DNA of 64,000 nt, taken from Streptomyces rishiriensis. Its GTDB lineage: Bacteria > Actinomycetota > Actinomycetes > Streptomycetales > Streptomycetaceae. The stretch covers positions 7,316,001-7,380,000 of the forward strand of contig NZ_JAUSWV010000002.1 of the NCBI RefSeq assembly GCF_030815485.1, in the 5' to 3' direction. The translations under genes were made by a program, and so were the position numbers. This document shows, in pieces, positions 61,029-64,000 of this stretch. Under the pieces are notes generated by a model. That model was not told the DNA's origin. It did no database searches and was given only the letters and a program-made list of their open reading frames with translations. Position 1 is the first letter of the stretch. The number at the start of each line of letters is the position of its first letter.

Positions 61029-62099
61029 CTATGCGCGCCGGGGGTGCGGCGCCCCGGCGGCCGGTACCGGGGTCGGGGCCTGGTGCCAGCCACCGCTCCG
61101 TCCCGGGTGCACGATCGCGGCGAGCCGCCGGTAGGAGTCCAGCAGCGCGGCCCGGTCGTAGGTGCTGGTGGTGACCAGGACCTCTTGCGCCCCCGTCTCC
61201 TTCAGCACCGTCTCCAGTCCCTCCGCGACCTGCTCCTCGGTGCCCGCGAGATGACCGGTCAGCCCGGATTCGAAGAACCCGCGCTCCTTCGCGGTCATCG
61301 CGCGACGCTCGGCCTCTTCGGCGGGCGGCAGCGGCGGGAAGGTGCCGTGGGTGCGGGCGTACGCCATCGACCAGGCCTCCGGCACCAGAAGCCGTCGTGC
61401 CTCCTCGGGCGTCCCGGCCACGGCGATCGTTCCGGAGACGACCACATGGGGCTCCGACGCCCACCGGGAGGGCCGGAACAGGGCCCGGTAGCGGTCGATG
61501 CCGCGCCGCATCCTCTCGCGGTCGCGGAGGTCGCCGATGACCATCGGCAGTCCCGCGCGGGCGGCGATCTCCGCGCCCTCGCCCATGGCCAGCACGAACG
61601 GCGGCACCGTCAGCCCTTCCGAGGGGCGTGCGCGCACCCCCGTGGGCGAGCTGCCGAGGAACCAGCCCAGCAGCTCCTGGAGCTGCGCCGCGAAGTCGTC
61701 CGCGTCGTCCTTGTCCCGGCCCAGCGCCCTGCGCACCCCGTCGGTGAAGCCCACCGAGCGTCCCAGGCCCATGTCGACACGGCCCGGGAAGAGGGACTCC
61801 AGGACGCCGAACTGCTCGGCCACGACCAGAGGGCGGTGGTTGGGCAGCATCACCCCGCCGGTGCCGACCCGGATCCGGTCCGTCGCGCCGGCCACGGCCG
61901 CGGCCAGCACGGTGGGCGCCGATCCGGCGACCCCGGGCACGCCGTGGTGCTCCGAGACCCAGAACCGGTGGTAGCCCAGCGCCTCCGCCTCGCGCGCCAG
62001 CCGCACGGTGTCCCGCAGCGCCTCGGCGCCGGTATGGCCCTCACGTGTGCGCGAGCGGTCGAGGACGGAGAAGCGGGCCGAGGCGATCACGGAGCTCAT
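61029..62099 (-). CDS. LLM-class flavin-dependent oxidoreductase
   Basis: A 356-residue luciferase-like TIM-barrel monooxygenase. Family pieces: ARFSVLDRSRTREGH, LAREAEALGYHRFWVSEHHG, GSAPTVLAAAVAGATDRIRVGTGGVMLPNHRPLVVAEQFGVLE in order, then GRVDMGLGRSVGF. The C-terminal part carries GTPEEARRLL and LAGTEEQVAEGLE. It would use FMNH2 or F420. ATG 62099 begins the conserved MSSVIASARFSVL; there is no clear ribosome site. Divergent from the HAD gene by about 125 bp. Substrate unknown. Confidence 0.85.
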   Translation of the reverse strand: MSSVIASARFSVLDRSRTREGHTGAEALRDTVRLAREAEALGYHRFWVSEHHGVPGVAGSAPTVLAAAVAGATDRIRVGTGGVMLPNHRPLVVAEQFGVLESLFPGRVDMGLGRSVGFTDGVRRALGRDKDDADDFAAQLQELLGWFLGSSPTGVRARPSEGLTVPPFVLAMGEGAEIAARAGLPMVIGDLRDRERMRRGIDRYRALFRPSRWASEPHVVVSGTIAVAGTPEEARRLLVPEAWSMAYARTHGTFPPLPPAEEAERRAMTAKERGFFESGLTGHLAGTEEQVAEGLETVLKETGAQEVLVTTSTYDRAALLDSYRRLAAIVHPGRSGGWHQAPTPVPAAGAPHPRRA

Positions 62100-62224
62100 A
62101 CAGGGTTCAACACCGGGAGGCCGGTGGGATTCCGCACGGCGCGATGCCGTGCGCGGGATCACCCGCCGGGCCGGTGCGGTTCGGCGCCCGGCCGATCCGC
62201 GGTCCGGCTGTCTAGGGTGGAGGG

Positions 62225-62716
62225 GTGACCGACAGCAGCAGGCGGCCCGTCGCCGTCTTCGATCTCGACAACACCCTCGCCGACACGGCCCACCGGCAGC
62301 GGTTCCTGGAGCGCAGCCCGCGCGACTGGGACGCGTTCTTCGCGGCCGCGCCTCAGGACCCGCCGATCCCGGAGGGCGTCGCGATGGTGCTGGACCGCGC
62401 CGAGGACTGCGAGATCGTCTATCTCACCGGGCGGCCCGAGCGCTGCCGCCGCGACACGCTGGACTGGCTCGCCGCCCAGGGGCTGCCGGAGGGCCGCGTC
62501 CACATGCGGCGCAACGACGACCGCAGGCCCGCCCGGCGCACCAAGCTGGAAGTCCTGCGCCGATTGGCCCGGGACCGGGAGGTGCGTGTCCTGGTGGACG
62601 ACGACGAGCTGGTGTGCGGCGACGCCCGACGGGCCGGCTTCACCGTCGTCCTGGCACGCTGGACGGTTCCCTCGGGCGCGCTGAAGCAGGCGCAGGAGCG
62701 CGAGGGCCGTACCTGA
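62225..62716 (+). CDS. HAD-superfamily phosphatase (polynucleotide kinase 3'-phosphatase-like)
   Basis: A 163-residue single HAD domain. Motif I VFDLDNTLADTAHRQRFL (nucleophile Asp), motif II IVYLTGRPERCR, a Lys in KLEVLRRLAR, and motif III VLVDDDELVC. The small size and motif wording resemble the phosphatase half of polynucleotide kinases and acid-phosphatase-like HADs. GTG 62225 lies seven bases after a TAGGGT -10-like hexamer (62213-62218), so the message may be leaderless. Substrate unknown. Confidence 0.82.
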   Translation: MTDSSRRPVAVFDLDNTLADTAHRQRFLERSPRDWDAFFAAAPQDPPIPEGVAMVLDRAEDCEIVYLTGRPERCRRDTLDWLAAQGLPEGRVHMRRNDDRRPARRTKLEVLRRLARDREVRVLVDDDELVCGDARRAGFTVVLARWTVPSGALKQAQEREGRT

Positions 62717-62824
62717 GGCCGGGCCGGCCCGAGGGCCGGCCGTACGGGAAGCGCGGCCCCTGGGGGAGGTTCGGACCCTGCGGGCTGCGGGAGGGTTCGG
62801 GTCCGGTGGGGAGGGTGCCCGCCG

Positions 62825-63040
62825 TCAGTCCGACTCGTCCAGGCGGAAGCCGACCTTCAGGCCCACCTGCCAGTGCGCGATGTCGCCGTTCTCGATCTGG
62901 CCGCGCACCTGCGTCACCTCGAACCAGTCCAGGTTGCGCAGGGTCTGCGAGGCGCGGGTGATGCCGTTGCGGATGGCGTCGTCGACGCCCTCCGGCGAGG
63001 TGCCGACGATCTCCGTGACCCGGTAGGTGTGGTTCGACAT
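62825..63040 (-). CDS. Dodecin (flavin-binding storage protein)
   Basis: A 71-residue protein, MSNHTYRVTEIVGTSPEGVD..., followed by AIRNGITRASQTLRNLDWFEV, RGQIENGDIAHWQVGLKVGFRLDE. This is the complete dodecin fold, including the Trp that stacks on flavin (LDWFEV). Twelve subunits form a hollow shell that sequesters FMN, FAD or coenzyme A. ATG 63040 follows GAGGAG. Monocistronic by position. Confidence 0.93.
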   Translation of the reverse strand: MSNHTYRVTEIVGTSPEGVDDAIRNGITRASQTLRNLDWFEVTQVRGQIENGDIAHWQVGLKVGFRLDESD

Positions 63041-63161
63041 CAGGGTGCTCCTCTCGACCGTGACGGCCTTGTCGCGTGTGTCACGCGTCACTCCACCGTG
63101 CCCCAAGCTGCGGCGGAGCGCGAGGCGTCGGACCGGACGACGTCCTTCCGGCCGGTGCCTC

Positions 63162-63190
63162 TTGACCCCCCGTATTGGTCCATACCAAAA
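63162..63190 (+). promoter_or_regulatory. Promoter overlapped by a DasR-like operator
   Basis: TTGACC (63162-63167) resembles a -35 element. Directly downstream, TTGGTCCATACCAA (63175-63188) is a dyad with perfect TTGGT/ACCAA arms and matches the TGGTCTAGACCA core of DasR/HutC-type GntR sites at ten of twelve positions. A repressor here would block the sugar-binding lipoprotein gene 80 bp downstream. Confidence 0.55.
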
Positions 63191-63270
63191 TCCGGGGCAC
63201 CCGCACGAGCACCGCGCTCGTCCCCCACGTCGGGCCTCTCGCCCTGTCCGCCAGGCAGAACAGGACCCCC

Positions 63271-64000
63271 GTGAGACGTCGCCTCCTCGCCCTCCTCTGT
63301 GTGTCCGCCGCCTTGCTGAGCGCCTGTGGCGTCCTACCGGGGACAGGGGGACCCGATGCCCGCACGGTCACGGTGTGGCTGATGAAGGACAGCGCGTCGC
63401 AGGAGTTCCTGGACCGGTTCACCGAGGACTTCGAACACGACCACCCGGACCTCGACCTCGACATCCGCATCCAGGAGTGGACCGGCATCGGCGGCAAGGT
63501 GGAGGCCGCGCTGGAGGCCGGGGACGGCAACGGGCCGGACGTCATCGAGGTGGGCAACACCCAGGTCCCGCAGTACGTCGACGGCCACGGACTGCTCGAC
63601 CTGACCCTGGAGTCCGTCGCGAAGTGGGGCCGGGACGACTGGCTGCCCGGTCTCGCCGAACCGGGGCAGCAGCGCTTCCACCAGTACGGCATTCCCTGGT
63701 ACGCCGCGAACCGGGTCGTGATCTACCGCAAGGACCTCTTCGAGCAGGCCGGCGTCACGGCGCCGCCCGCCACCCGCGCCGAGTGGCTGGCCGCCACCGA
63801 GAAGCTGAACTCGGGCGGCAACCAGGGCATCTACCCTGGCCGGGCAGGACTGGTACACGCTCGCCGGGTTCATCTGGGACGAGGGCGGCGACCTCGCCAC
63901 CGAGGACGGCGGCCGCTGGGAGGGCGCCCTCGACTCGCGGGCCGCCCTGCGCGGCATGGACTTCTACCGGCGGCTGCAGTCCCTCGGCGGCGGCCCCGTG
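63271..64000 (+). pseudogene. ABC sugar-transporter solute-binding lipoprotein, one-base frameshift; 3' end outside window
   Basis: GTG 63271 opens a lipoprotein signal (RRRLLALLCVSAALLSAC) followed by a family-1 extracellular solute-binding protein: TVTVWLMKDSASQEFLDRFTEDFE, GPDVIEVGNTQVPQYVDGHGLLDL, QYGIPWYAANRVVIYRKDLFEQAG. At 63834-63836 a run of three C puts the reading out of frame; with two C the protein continues as IYLAGQDWYTLAGFIWDEGGDLA to the window edge. It would deliver an oligosaccharide or amino sugar to an ABC importer. A DasR-like operator precedes it. The break may be a real mutation or a base-call error. Confidence 0.75.

Overview
The window is high-GC DNA with strong G/C preference at third codon positions, GTG and TTG starts, purine-rich ribosome binding sites and a gene set typical of Streptomyces: an Rpf/LysM/M23 protein next to 6-phosphogluconate dehydrogenase, a WS/DGAT acyltransferase, a PAS-GGDEF-EAL protein of RmdA type, an sdhCAB operon with divergent LysR gene, ornithine-lipid genes olsB-olsA, ECF sigma and anti-sigma factors, and a class F sortase. 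From memory, several neighbourhoods resemble S. coelicolor SCO0920-SCO0930, SCO0958 and SCO0974-SCO0975, so most of the window looks like conserved Streptomyces chromosome with accessory patches. No tRNA, rRNA, CRISPR array or insertion sequence was recognised.

Left end (1-6.7 kb) is the most accessory part. It holds a 5'-truncated STAND-type P-loop NTPase with TPR-like repeats, followed 35 bp later by a zinc-ribbon Ski2-like helicase. The helicase reading frame is broken by one extra unit of a 7-bp tandem repeat and contains a TTA (bldA) codon. A decayed C-terminal piece of a GH36 alpha-galactosidase abuts it. This two-gene module is the best candidate in the window for an undescribed system.

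6.8-23.3 kb: secreted subtype-B tannase behind a palindromic operator, a Met/His-rich membrane protein and ECF sigma factor, panD, a small acetyltransferase, a proline-rich peptide, gnd convergent with nothing but followed divergently by rpfD, an EamA-type permease, a FhuF-like iron-sulfur protein, the GlgA/GlgM-GlgC pair for alpha-glucan synthesis, a WS/DGAT, and two SDR proteins, one with a zinc-ribbon N-terminus.

23.3-31 kb: an ambiguous intergenic stretch, a 57-residue peptide gene that resembles a peptide precursor in layout only, an amidase, and a FadR-type (FCD) GntR gene divergent from a translationally coupled four-gene sugar operon (SDR, aldo/keto reductase, mutarotase, lactone hydrolase) resembling the non-phosphorylated L-fucose route. 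A lipase-maturation-factor-like membrane protein is convergent with it.

31-45 kb: mostly signalling and cell surface. A SpoIIE phosphatase with PAS, GAF and anti-sigma kinase-like domains; a Nei/Fpg glycosylase; an ECF sigma - unknown - zf-HC2 anti-sigma series; CapA-like lipoprotein; Usp; a lysX fragment; a Tat polysaccharide deacetylase; a class F sortase beside two small secreted proteins with C-terminal membrane anchors; a DUF4239 protein and a proline-rich surface protein.

45-64 kb: a repeat lipoprotein, an SAM methyltransferase, rmdA and a small coupled gene; a LysR/NmrA pair; LysR and sdhCAB; olsB-olsA preceded by a long stem-loop; a reductase; a UvrA-like ABC protein; an LLM flavin oxidoreductase; a HAD phosphatase; dodecin; and the start of a sugar-binding lipoprotein that carries a one-base frameshift. 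Three genes in the window are broken by what look like single small events (helicase, 31.0-31.5 kb secreted protein, sugar-binding protein), so either recent inactivation or base-calling errors must be considered.
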